NCBI GenBank assembly: GCA_041393415.1
Contig: JAWKKE010000006.1
Location: forward strand, 1 to 64,000
Origin: Thermoleophilia bacterium
Lineage (GTDB): Bacteria; Actinomycetota; Thermoleophilia; UBA2241
Direction: 5' to 3'
Length of the DNA stretch: 64,000 nucleotides
A program made the translations under genes and the position numbers. Each line of letters opens with the position of its first letter. Positions within the stretch are counted from its first letter, which is position 1. Below the pieces are notes generated by a model that worked only from the letters and a program-made list of their open reading frames with translations, did not search any database and was not told the DNA's origin. This document shows, piece by piece, positions 55,420 through 62,935 of this stretch.

Positions 55420-56381
55420 CCTTCCCCCAATGGGGCGGTCTGCTCGTCCGGCTCAACGCGCCCCACGGGGCGATCGTCGGACACGAACGCCTCGTCTGGC
55501 GGTGCGCTGTCGGCGATTGCCGGATCGACGGCGAGCGCGCTTGCATCGCGCTGCCGCGCGTCCAGCCGGTTCTGCCGCAAGACCTCCTCGCGATTAGGTC
55601 GGTTCCACGCTGCGTCGTCGCGCAGGTAGTCGATATTCACCGCCAGGAAGGCAAGGGACAGCGAGGGCAGTGCCGGGAGCACGCGCCACCAGAGCGCCAC
55701 GCCGAATGTGGCCAGAACCGCGACCATCATGGCCACTGCGCTGGCCCGTGGGCGTAACGAGAAGCCTGAAGCGCAGCCGACGTACATGGCGAAGAACACG
55801 ACGTCGCTCACACCGATGGCCGAGTACACTTCATGCAGGGAGTTGCCGAGCCACGGAAACGCCACCGTGAAGTAGCCAACCAGTTGCGGACCTTCTTCGA
55901 GAATCTCCTTCGTTGGGCCGAAGGCGACGCTCAGTGTATCGACGGCCGTCCCCACCAGCGCGACCAGCACGACCCAGCTCAACCGGAGAATCTCCGTCGA
56001 CAGCCACAGGCCCAGAGCGGCCGCACCAACGATCTTGCAGATGTTGGCGGCCGCGACCAGGTCAACGCGCACAAGCACGATCGCGGCGGCGAACGCGAAC
56101 GGCGTGACCAACGGCAGGCGGCGGCCGGCACGCGTCAGAGGCAGCATGGCCCAGACGATGAGCGCGATGAGCGTCAACGAGATACTCGCCGAGACGAGGG
56201 CGTTGACAGCATGCGACGGCGGCGGCAGAAGCTGACTGAGGTAGCCCCAAGCCAGAAGCAACGCGCCTGCGACAACACCTAGGCCGAGGCGACCACGCGT
56301 CTCAGTATGGAGGTATGCTGTCGTACCACTCCCCGAGCCTACGGAAGGCTCGCCAGAATTCTGCTTTGAGGCGTTGCTCAT
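55416..56381 (-). CDS. Presenilin-like multispanning membrane protein (candidate intramembrane aspartyl protease)
   Basis: This 321-residue protein has about eight membrane helices, then a hydrophilic tail of about 80 residues. Three segments line up with the presenilin/signal-peptide-peptidase signature. AVDTLSVAFGPTKEI contains D148 (YD motif, with V for Y). IGVSDVVFFAMYVGCAS contains D193 (GLGD motif, altered to GVSD). VLPALPSLS matches the PALP motif (236-239). Order and spacing agree with the family. Known members cleave helices inside membranes. The start, ATG 56381, overlaps the upstream gene by 80 bases and lacks a ribosome site, so it is uncertain. The functional call rests on my alignment alone. 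Confidence 0.6.
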   Translation of the reverse strand: MSNASKQNSGEPSVGSGSGTTAYLHTETRGRLGLGVVAGALLLAWGYLSQLLPPPSHAVNALVSASISLTLIALIVWAMLPLTRAGRRLPLVTPFAFAAAIVLVRVDLVAAANICKIVGAAALGLWLSTEILRLSWVVLVALVGTAVDTLSVAFGPTKEILEEGPQLVGYFTVAFPWLGNSLHEVYSAIGVSDVVFFAMYVGCASGFSLRPRASAVAMMVAVLATFGVALWWRVLPALPSLSLAFLAVNIDYLRDDAAWNRPNREEVLRQNRLDARQRDASALAVDPAIADSAPPDEAFVSDDRPVGRVEPDEQTAPLGEG

Positions 56382-56904
56382 CGAGTGAGACGTCGATGTC
56401 TGGTGTAATCAGGACCTGTGTCGCCGGTGTGAAGTCGAGAACCTCTCCTGGAGAGTACTCCAAGTGAGCGGCCAAGGGAACCTCGGCGCGATTCAGGGCC
56501 GCCACGGTATCTGCGCCCATCACCACAATGAGCTTGGGATTGACGGCGGCGAGTTCGCGACGCAGATGCTCAAGACAGCGCGTCTCCGGTTGCGCCTCTC
56601 TCACCTCACCGCACTTCACGACGTTCGTGCCGTAGAGCTGAAGGGGATCGATCTTGAGACGCTGACAGCTCTTCATGAGAGCCGCACCCGCACGCCCAAA
56701 GAACGCCACGCCCTCGTGTAGCTCCGAAGGCCGCGCTTGATACTTCAAGAGGAAGATGTCGGCCATCGGGTGCCCGGAACCGATGACCGGTAACGTGCGT
56801 ACCTGACGACACCGTGAACATCGCAGGATCTCTCCGGTGAGTTCGTTGATCTCTGAGATCGCCCGCGTCAAGTACTTGTCGTAGATCTCGTTGGGTTGGC
56901 CCAC
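56302..56904 (-). CDS. Uracil-DNA-glycosylase-fold iron-sulfur protein with degenerate active site
   Basis: The 200-residue protein resembles family 4 uracil-DNA glycosylases. The four cluster cysteines (C29, C32, C98, C110) and landmarks FFGRAG and NVVKCGEV are kept. But the catalytic motif GEGPGEEED is replaced by LKYQARPSELHE, and the HPS loop near the C-terminus reads TPDIDVS. It is thus unlikely to excise uracil in the usual way and may bind DNA or nucleotides. GTG 56904 has GAGG ahead. It precedes the presenilin-like gene, which starts inside it. Confidence 0.7.
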   Translation of the reverse strand: MGQPNEIYDKYLTRAISEINELTGEILRCSRCRQVRTLPVIGSGHPMADIFLLKYQARPSELHEGVAFFGRAGAALMKSCQRLKIDPLQLYGTNVVKCGEVREAQPETRCLEHLRRELAAVNPKLIVVMGADTVAALNRAEVPLAAHLEYSPGEVLDFTPATQVLITPDIDVSLDEQRLKAEFWRAFRRLGEWYDSIPPY

Positions 56905-56969
56905 ACGCTACCTCGAAGACGGCGTTCGCATAGGTACTTCGCGCCGTGCCTCGGAATCCCTCGCGGCGT

Positions 56970-58862
56970 CTAGTTCGAGTCTCGCTGTTCGGCCTCGCCC
57001 TTCGCCGCCCCACCCATGGTGGTCTGCAGCAGCTTCAGGGATTGCAGGTAGATGCGGCTGCGCGGCCGCCGCACAACGCGACTCTCCGCGAGCGCAGCAA
57101 CGAAGTCATGCGCGCCCTCGAAGTCATCCATGCCGCAGAGCGCGGTGCCGATGCCGGGGAGCACGTGGGAGTCGCTGCCGGCGGCGGCGGGGATGCGGTA
57201 GCGCTGCGCGAAACGCTCGGCCAACTCGTTGAAGCCCGGGAAGGCAAGGCGCGAGTTAAACACCTCGACAACGTCGATGTCCGCGACGTTCGCGCGCAGG
57301 ACGCTCGGGCTGGGAATCGTGTGCAGACGATCGAATGGGTGCGGCACGTAGACGATCCCGCCCTGCCGCTTAATTGCGGCTATCGTTTCGGCGAACGACA
57401 TGCCTCCGGGGATCGTCTCGTCAAGAAAGAGACCCACGACCTCCCCCTCGCTCGTCTTCACCTCCTCGCCGACTATGACCCGGACGCCGTAGCGACCGGC
57501 GATCTTTCGCGCTTCGAGGCCTCCCGCCGCGGTGTCGTGATCGGTAATGGCGACAACGTCCAGACCAACCTCGCGTGCGCGTTCGAGAATCGCCGCGACC
57601 GGCATCACGCAGTCCTTGCTGTGATGCGAGTGAATGTGGAAGTCGGCGAAGATCTCGCGTTGCTGGCGACGCCGCCGTGGCAACGCTTGGCGACGCCTGG
57701 CGGCGACTTCCTCGTAGACCAACTCGACCTCGCTGACGACCTCCTCCCAGTCATAGCGGCGAGAACTGTCCCGGGCACCGCGAGCGAGACGTTGACGGAG
57801 ATCGACGTCGTCGAGAATGCGGGTGAGAGCCGCCGCAACAGCCCGCGGTCGTCGCGGCGGTACCAGAAGGCCGTTCTCGCCGTTCCGTATGACTTCGTCG
57901 TACCCGGCAAGACCTGAGGCGACAACAACGGAACCGCTCGCCAGCGCTTCCAGCAACGACATCGCCGCGGTCTCAGGGCCCAGCGAAGGAGCACAGAACA
58001 CGTCCGCCTGCCTGTGCAACTCGATGACGCGCTGCTCAGAAACCCGCCCATGAAAGCACACCCGGCCTGCGAACGCTGGAGGCACGCGGCGACGATACAG
58101 GCGCTCTTGATCGCCGGCGCCGCAGACATCGACGAAGAGATCGGCGGCGCGGTCTTCAAGTAGCCGCAGCGCCGCAAGTAGCACGCCGAGCCCCTTGCGC
58201 CGCGACTCCGAAGCCGCGAAGAGCACGCGCAGAGGTCCAGAGGCCCGCTGCGCGTCCGTGTGGAAGCGCGTCGTGTCGACTCCTGGAGGAATGATGCGGT
58301 AGGCGCCGGGGAACACCGCCGCAGCAGCATCACGCGACGCTTCCGAGGTAGCGATGGCGGCATCCAGCGAGTCAAAGAGCCGCCGCAACTGGGGTCGCCG
58401 TGCCCAGAACGGCGTCAGGGGCTCAGGGTTGGCATGAAACGTCGCCACCAACGGGCAGCCGGCGTGTCGCAGCGCCGTCCACCCGAGTCCCGGCACGAAC
58501 GGCTCGACGAGGTGAAGGAGATCGAAGTCTTCACTCTCGAGCAGGACATCTATGTTCGCCATCATGTCGGCGGGCGCCGCGATCAACTGCAGACGATCGT
58601 CCTGCACCCGGTATGTTTCGCCGGCGAAGAACTGGCGAGGGTACGGCTCATCGGGGAGGAAGAGCGTCTGTCGTTCGCCAGTCAACACCGCCCGGACCCG
58701 ACCGCTAGCCTCCGAGATCCGGGCACGATTGCCGCTCGGGGCGATGAGCGTCACGAGATGGCCACGAAGCGTCAGGCGATCGACCAGGTCTTTGACCTGA
58801 CGGTTGATACCCGACGACCCGGTCCACAGGAACGGTGTGAGGATGCCTATCTTACGGCTCAT
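56970..58862 (-). CDS. GT4 glycosyltransferase fused to PHP phosphoesterase domain
   Basis: A 630-residue two-domain protein. Residues about 1-390 are a GT-B glycosyltransferase of family 4, PimA-like (GSSGINRQVKDL; VFCAPSLGPETAAMSLLEALA with the donor-binding glutamates). Residues about 405-600 are a PHP domain with all metal motifs (DFHIHSHHSKD, ITDHDT, GEEVKT, VPHPFDR, GSDSH). The PHP part should hydrolyse a phosphoester. The next genes upstream make inositol phosphate and a CDP-alcohol phospholipid, so a role in phosphatidylinositol glycosides is plausible. That is inference. The stop is TAG. Confidence 0.87.
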   Translation of the reverse strand: MSRKIGILTPFLWTGSSGINRQVKDLVDRLTLRGHLVTLIAPSGNRARISEASGRVRAVLTGERQTLFLPDEPYPRQFFAGETYRVQDDRLQLIAAPADMMANIDVLLESEDFDLLHLVEPFVPGLGWTALRHAGCPLVATFHANPEPLTPFWARRPQLRRLFDSLDAAIATSEASRDAAAAVFPGAYRIIPPGVDTTRFHTDAQRASGPLRVLFAASESRRKGLGVLLAALRLLEDRAADLFVDVCGAGDQERLYRRRVPPAFAGRVCFHGRVSEQRVIELHRQADVFCAPSLGPETAAMSLLEALASGSVVVASGLAGYDEVIRNGENGLLVPPRRPRAVAAALTRILDDVDLRQRLARGARDSSRRYDWEEVVSEVELVYEEVAARRRQALPRRRRQQREIFADFHIHSHHSKDCVMPVAAILERAREVGLDVVAITDHDTAAGGLEARKIAGRYGVRVIVGEEVKTSEGEVVGLFLDETIPGGMSFAETIAAIKRQGGIVYVPHPFDRLHTIPSPSVLRANVADIDVVEVFNSRLAFPGFNELAERFAQRYRIPAAAGSDSHVLPGIGTALCGMDDFEGAHDFVAALAESRVVRRPRSRIYLQSLKLLQTTMGGAAKGEAEQRDSN

Positions 58863-58921
58863 AGGACGCCCCCACTACTATGATGGACGGGCGCGCCTGC
58901 AGCGCGCCCCCGACTCGTGAC

Positions 58922-60025
58922 TCAGCCCTGACGGACCGCCTGAGCACCAGGACCCTCGCCGGCGATGAACTCCTCGGTCATGCGGCGACAGACGTCGTCC
59001 GGATGCTGCACCGGCGGCGACTTCATGAAGTAACTGCTCGGACCCTCGAGTGAACCCGCGAGGCCGCGATCCTTGGCGATCTTGGCGCAGCGCACGGCGT
59101 CGATGACGATTCCGGCAGAGTTGGGCGAGTCGACGACTTCCATCTTCAGTTCGATGTTGAGCGGCACATCGCCGAAGGTGCGACCCTCCAAGCGGATGTA
59201 CGCCCACTTGCGGTCGTCGAGCCACTCGACATAGTCGGAGGGCCCAATGTGGACGTTCTTGGCGCCCATGTCGTAATCCAACTGGCTGGTCACGGCGTTC
59301 GTTTTGCTGATCTTCTTGGACTCGAGGCGCTCGCGCTCGAGCATGTTGAGAAAGTCTGTGTTACCGCCGACGTTGAGCTGACTCGTACGTTCAAGCCTCA
59401 CACCGCGCTCGCGCATGAGTCGGGTGAGCACGCGATGAACGATGGTGGCGCCGACCTGGCTCTTAATGTCGTCGCCGATGATCGGCATACCCGCTTCGAC
59501 GAAGCGACGCTGCCAGTACGGCTCCCGAGCAATGAACACAGGAATGCAGTTGACCATGGCACAGCCTGCGGTGAGGATCTGCTCCGTGTACCACTTCGTC
59601 GCCTCTTCGCTGCCCACGGGAAGGTAGTTCACCACGACGTCGGCTTGCGTCTCACGAAGCAGGCCAGCGATATCGGCCGTCGGCCCAGGAGCTTTCTCGA
59701 TGATCTGGGAGAGGTACTTGCCGAGGCCGTCGTGCGTCATGCCGCGCACGACTTTGACGTCCTTCTTGGGCACGTCGCAGAACCTGACCGTGTTGTTGGG
59801 CTTGGCGTAGATGGCCTCGCTGAGGTCTGACCCAACTTTGTTCTTGTCGATGTCGATGGCGGCGACGAATTCGATGTCGCGAATGTGGTAGCCGCCGACC
59901 ACAGGATGCATGAGGCCAGGCACGAAGTCCGTCTTTTTGGCGTTCTTGTAGAACTCCACGCCCTGCACGAACGACGAGGCGCAGTTGCCGACGCCGATAA
60001 TCGCCACGCGTACTGGATTGCCCAA
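58922..60025 (-). CDS. ino1: myo-Inositol-3-phosphate synthase
   Basis: The 367-residue NAD-dependent enzyme converts glucose 6-phosphate into inositol 3-phosphate. The NAD motif [16 protein letters not shown], the [14 protein letters not shown] and [15 protein letters not shown] segments and [12 protein letters not shown] are those of the actinobacterial/archaeal form. I chose TTG 60025 because GGAGGT is nine bases upstream; the 30 codons before it lack similarity. In actinobacteria the product feeds phosphatidylinositol and mycothiol. It lies between the CDP-alcohol transferase and the GT4-PHP gene. Confidence 0.95.
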   Translation of the reverse strand: MGNPVRVAIIGVGNCASSFVQGVEFYKNAKKTDFVPGLMHPVVGGYHIRDIEFVAAIDIDKNKVGSDLSEAIYAKPNNTVRFCDVPKKDVKVVRGMTHDGLGKYLSQIIEKAPGPTADIAGLLRETQADVVVNYLPVGSEEATKWYTEQILTAGCAMVNCIPVFIAREPYWQRRFVEAGMPIIGDDIKSQVGATIVHRVLTRLMRERGVRLERTSQLNVGGNTDFLNMLERERLESKKISKTNAVTSQLDYDMGAKNVHIGPSDYVEWLDDRKWAYIRLEGRTFGDVPLNIELKMEVVDSPNSAGIVIDAVRCAKIAKDRGLAGSLEGPSSYFMKSPPVQHPDDVCRRMTEEFIAGEGPGAQAVRQG

Positions 60026-60166
60026 GACTGGTGTACCTCCGCTCCCTGCGGCCAACTTTGACCGCCTCGATGCGCAGCGCCCGCGGGATTCAGATTGACG
60101 TCCTGCTGGGCTCACGATAACGCGCGAGATTATATCACGCCGGCCTCGCCCCGGGCCTGGGTCAGT

Positions 60167-60781
60167 CTAGTCGAGAGCCCGCAGCGCCCGCATTACATGG
60201 CGAAAGCGCGTGACGACGGTGAGCGCCGTGAGAACGGCCACCAGGTAGACGAAGAACGTGAGCATATTGACGCCGGCGATCGACACACCGCTCAGAGCAA
60301 AACCCAAGAGAAGACCGACGACGCGCTCCGGGCGAGACATGAAACCGACTTTGCACTCCACCCCCAATGCCTCTGCCCGGGCGCGCGCATATGAGACCAA
60401 CTGCGCCGCGCCCAGCAAGACGAGCATCGCAACGGTCTCGTACCATCGCTCTTCGCGCGCGAAGAAGAGAATCAGACCGCTGGAGACGAGCAGTTCTGAG
60501 ATGCGATCGGTAGTCGAGTCGAGGAAGGCGCCGGCCTTGGTGGTCCCCACGCCGGCCCTGGCGACGGCACCATCCAACCCGTCACAAAGCGCAGCGACGA
60601 CGAGGATGACGGCCGCCCAGCCGAACTGCCCCCATATCACCAACGGCGTCGCAACAACGTGAAGAACGAGGCCAGAGATGGTGAGCATGTCTGCCGTTAT
60701 GCGCCAACTGGCCAGAACGACGCCGATACTCGCGAAGAGGCGACGGGCTCCGTCCGTCCATTGAGTCTTGAGACTCGTCAC
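60167..60781 (-). CDS. CDP-alcohol phosphatidyltransferase (PgsA/phosphatidylinositol-synthase-like)
   Basis: This 204-residue membrane enzyme joins a CDP-diacylglycerol to an alcohol. The family motif is exact: DGLDGAVAR, eight residues, G, three residues, D, three residues, D (ending FLDSTTD). About six helices surround it. Adjacency to ino1 suggests it makes phosphatidylinositol phosphate, as the actinobacterial enzyme does. Phosphatidylglycerol phosphate synthase is the alternative. The stop is TAG. Confidence 0.88.
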   Translation of the reverse strand: MTSLKTQWTDGARRLFASIGVVLASWRITADMLTISGLVLHVVATPLVIWGQFGWAAVILVVAALCDGLDGAVARAGVGTTKAGAFLDSTTDRISELLVSSGLILFFAREERWYETVAMLVLLGAAQLVSYARARAEALGVECKVGFMSRPERVVGLLLGFALSGVSIAGVNMLTFFVYLVAVLTALTVVTRFRHVMRALRALD

Positions 60782-60875
60782 CTCAATCGACCGATCCGCA
60801 CACCGTGAGTTCGCATCCGTGGGACGATATCAGAGGCGGTTGAGCTCCACCACCAAGAGCGACTCTGCTCGGCCA

Positions 60876-61598
60876 CTACTGAGTCGTGATCCGGTCCGGC
60901 TGCTGTGTGCGACCGCGAATCGCGTGATAGAGCGCCGGCAATAGCGAAAAGGCGATGATTCCCATCACCAGGAACTCGAGGTTGTGGGCGATGAACGGGA
61001 TGTTGCCGAAAAGGTAGCCCGCGCCGACGAACAGAGTCACCCAAGCGCAGGCGCCGATCACATTGTATATCGTGAAATAGGCGCGATCCATACGCGAGAT
61101 CCCTGCCACAAAGGGAGCGAACGTCCTGATGAAGGGAAAAAAGCGCGCCAGCGAGATGGTCTTGCCACCGTGTCTGCGAAAGAAGGCCTCCGTGCGCGCC
61201 AGTCGCTCCGCGGAGATCACGCGCGAGAAGCGTCCTGAATCGAGGATCCCTCTCCCCCACTTGCGACCGATCGAGTAGTTGACGCCATCGCCGAGAACGG
61301 CGGCGGACAACGACACAATGAGAACCACCCATGGGTTGAGGCCGCCGCCGCTCACCGCCGCGATCGCCCCGGCCGTGAACAGCAACGAGTCGCCGGGCAG
61401 GAACGGCATGATCACCACGCCGGTCTCAATGAAGATGATGAGGAACAGGATGGCGTAGATCCAGAAGCCGTAGGCGTCGACCCACGCCTTGAGCAGGACA
61501 TCGGCGTGCAGAAAGAGATCAACGAAGAAGTTGACGACGTTCAGTGCGTCCTCCTGACACGGCTCCAGGGACGGCGCGCCGACCCGAGCAGCAAGCAT
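60876..61598 (-). CDS. DedA-family membrane protein
   Basis: The 240-residue protein has the DedA (SNARE-associated) signature: FIETGVVIMPFLPGDSLL, GDGVNYSIGRKWG and FGRF-like ARFFPFIRTFAPFVAG, with four to five helices. DedA proteins are implicated in lipid carrier flipping and envelope homeostasis. Start is doubtful: ATG 61598 has no ribosome site, whereas an in-frame CTG about 19 codons later lies behind AGGAGG. The conserved part begins near there. The stop is TAG. Confidence 0.87.
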   Translation of the reverse strand: MLAARVGAPSLEPCQEDALNVVNFFVDLFLHADVLLKAWVDAYGFWIYAILFLIIFIETGVVIMPFLPGDSLLFTAGAIAAVSGGGLNPWVVLIVSLSAAVLGDGVNYSIGRKWGRGILDSGRFSRVISAERLARTEAFFRRHGGKTISLARFFPFIRTFAPFVAGISRMDRAYFTIYNVIGACAWVTLFVGAGYLFGNIPFIAHNLEFLVMGIIAFSLLPALYHAIRGRTQQPDRITTQ

Positions 61599-61746
61599 AG
61601 CACGCAGGCAAATGGGACACGATGGTCGCCGGCGCGTATGAGCGAAGTCGCGTTCACGTTCGGTCTACGGCGGTCCGTCTTGGCGGCCGAGCGTCCCACT
61701 GACAGACGCGCAAAATGCGCCCGTCTGCAGGTGAAGAGTGAAGAAG

Positions 61747-61822
61747 TGGTGGGCCGTGAAGGATTCGAACCTTCGACCTTGGGATTAAGAGTCCCCTGCT
61801 CTACCAACTAAGCTAACGGCCC
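61747..61822 (-). tRNA. tRNA-Lys, anticodon CTT
   Basis: A 76-base cloverleaf with acceptor GGGCCGT/ACGGCCC, anticodon loop CTCTTAA between GGGGA and TCCCA (anticodon CTT, reads AAG), T-loop TTCGAAT and encoded CCA. Confidence 0.97.
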
Positions 61823-61838
61823 ATTCTTGCGGGACGCC

Positions 61839-61867
61839 ATCCTACCAGCCGCACAAGCTCTTGCCAA
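61839..61867 (-). promoter_or_regulatory. Promoter of tRNA-Lys(CTT)
   Basis: On the minus strand TTGGCA (61867-61862) and TAGGAT (61844-61839) are 17 bases apart and end 16 bases before the tRNA. Confidence 0.6.
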
Positions 61868-61899
61868 ACGCATCCGAGACGGATGGGCTACCGCAAGAA

Positions 61900-62121
61900 C
61901 TAACGCCGACCGGCAACCTCATACCCCTCGTCGGCGATCGCGGCCTCGATTGCTTCGAGGGTGACGTGGTCGGCGTCGTAGTCGATGCTCACCGACTTCT
62001 CAGCGACGTCCACATCGACGCTGGCAACACCGGCGAGCGCACCCACAGCGCCTTCAATGGCCTTCTTGCAGTGCATGCACGAGATCGCTGGGACATCAAG
62101 CACGATTCGCGTAGAAGTCAT
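61900..62121 (-). CDS. Heavy-metal-associated domain protein (CopZ-like)
   Basis: A 73-residue HMA-fold metallochaperone. The metal site CxxC is seen in ISCMHCKKAIEGAV, and the rest follows the beta-alpha-beta-beta-alpha-beta pattern (VDVDVAEKSVSIDYD). Copper is the usual ligand. ATG 62121 has AAGGAG seven bases ahead. It lies one base from ricT's end and may be co-transcribed. The stop is TAG. Confidence 0.9.
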   Translation of the reverse strand: MTSTRIVLDVPAISCMHCKKAIEGAVGALAGVASVDVDVAEKSVSIDYDADHVTLEAIEAAIADEGYEVAGRR

Positions 62122-62122
62122 G

Positions 62123-62935
62123 TCAAGCTCCTTCCGGAGTGCGTGGCAGAAGATCGGCCACGCGATAGGCGGCGGCACGACCCTCGCCGTGATCGACGAG
62201 GACGCTCTCGGTAGAAGTTAGCAGCTCAAGAACCTTCCCGTCCCCGTCCGGCGTGGTGACGATCGACCCACGCTTGGGAGCGCGCTTGCGGAAGTCGACG
62301 TACACGCCGTGTTCGTACTTTAGACAGCACATCAGGCGGCCACAGCAGCCCGAGATCTTGGTGGGATTCAGCGGCAGGCTTTGGTCCTTCGCCATACGAA
62401 TAGAGACAGGCTCCTGATCGCCGGAGAAGGTCGCACAGCAGAGCGACCGTCCGCACGGACCGTAGCCGCCAACAATGCGTGACTCGTCGCGAGCACTCAC
62501 TTGCTTGAGTTCGACACGCCGCTTGACGCGTTCATTGAGGCGGCTCACCAGCTCGCGGAAGTCGATCCGCTCCTCCGCGAAGAAGGTCACCGTAAGCTTG
62601 CCGCCATCGAACGCCAGACGTGCTTCGATGATCTTCATGTCGAGATTGAGCTGAGCGACGAGCTGGCGCGCGGCACACTTGGCTTCCCGCTCGATCTCGC
62701 GATGCGACTCAAGCACCGCCTCGTCGTCGGGCGTAGCTCGGCGAACGATACGTTTCAGCCCGCGCGGTGTCTGCTCTTCGGGAACCTCGTCCGGCCCCTT
62801 CACGAGACGCCCCAGATCGGCGCCGCGCGTCGTGTCGACGACTACCATGTCGCCCGGCGTCAGCTCGAGAGTGCCGGCATCGAACTCGTAGCGCCGGCCA
62901 CCACCACGAAAGACCACGCTCGCAATCCTAGGCAC
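62123..62935 (-). CDS. ricT: PSP1-domain protein RicT/YaaT
   Basis: The 270-residue protein belongs to the PSP1/RicT family. In Bacillus RicT belongs to the Y-complex that aids RNase Y processing and phosphorelay. Cysteine motifs typical of its iron-sulfur centre are present: GPCGRSLCCATF and GCCGRLMCCLKYE. GTG 62935 follows GGAGG by nine bases and overlaps the holB stop, the usual gene pair. The open frame begins at an ATG six codons earlier. Confidence 0.92.
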   Translation of the reverse strand: MPRIASVVFRGGGRRYEFDAGTLELTPGDMVVVDTTRGADLGRLVKGPDEVPEEQTPRGLKRIVRRATPDDEAVLESHREIEREAKCAARQLVAQLNLDMKIIEARLAFDGGKLTVTFFAEERIDFRELVSRLNERVKRRVELKQVSARDESRIVGGYGPCGRSLCCATFSGDQEPVSIRMAKDQSLPLNPTKISGCCGRLMCCLKYEHGVYVDFRKRAPKRGSIVTTPDGDGKVLELLTSTESVLVDHGEGRAAAYRVADLLPRTPEGA

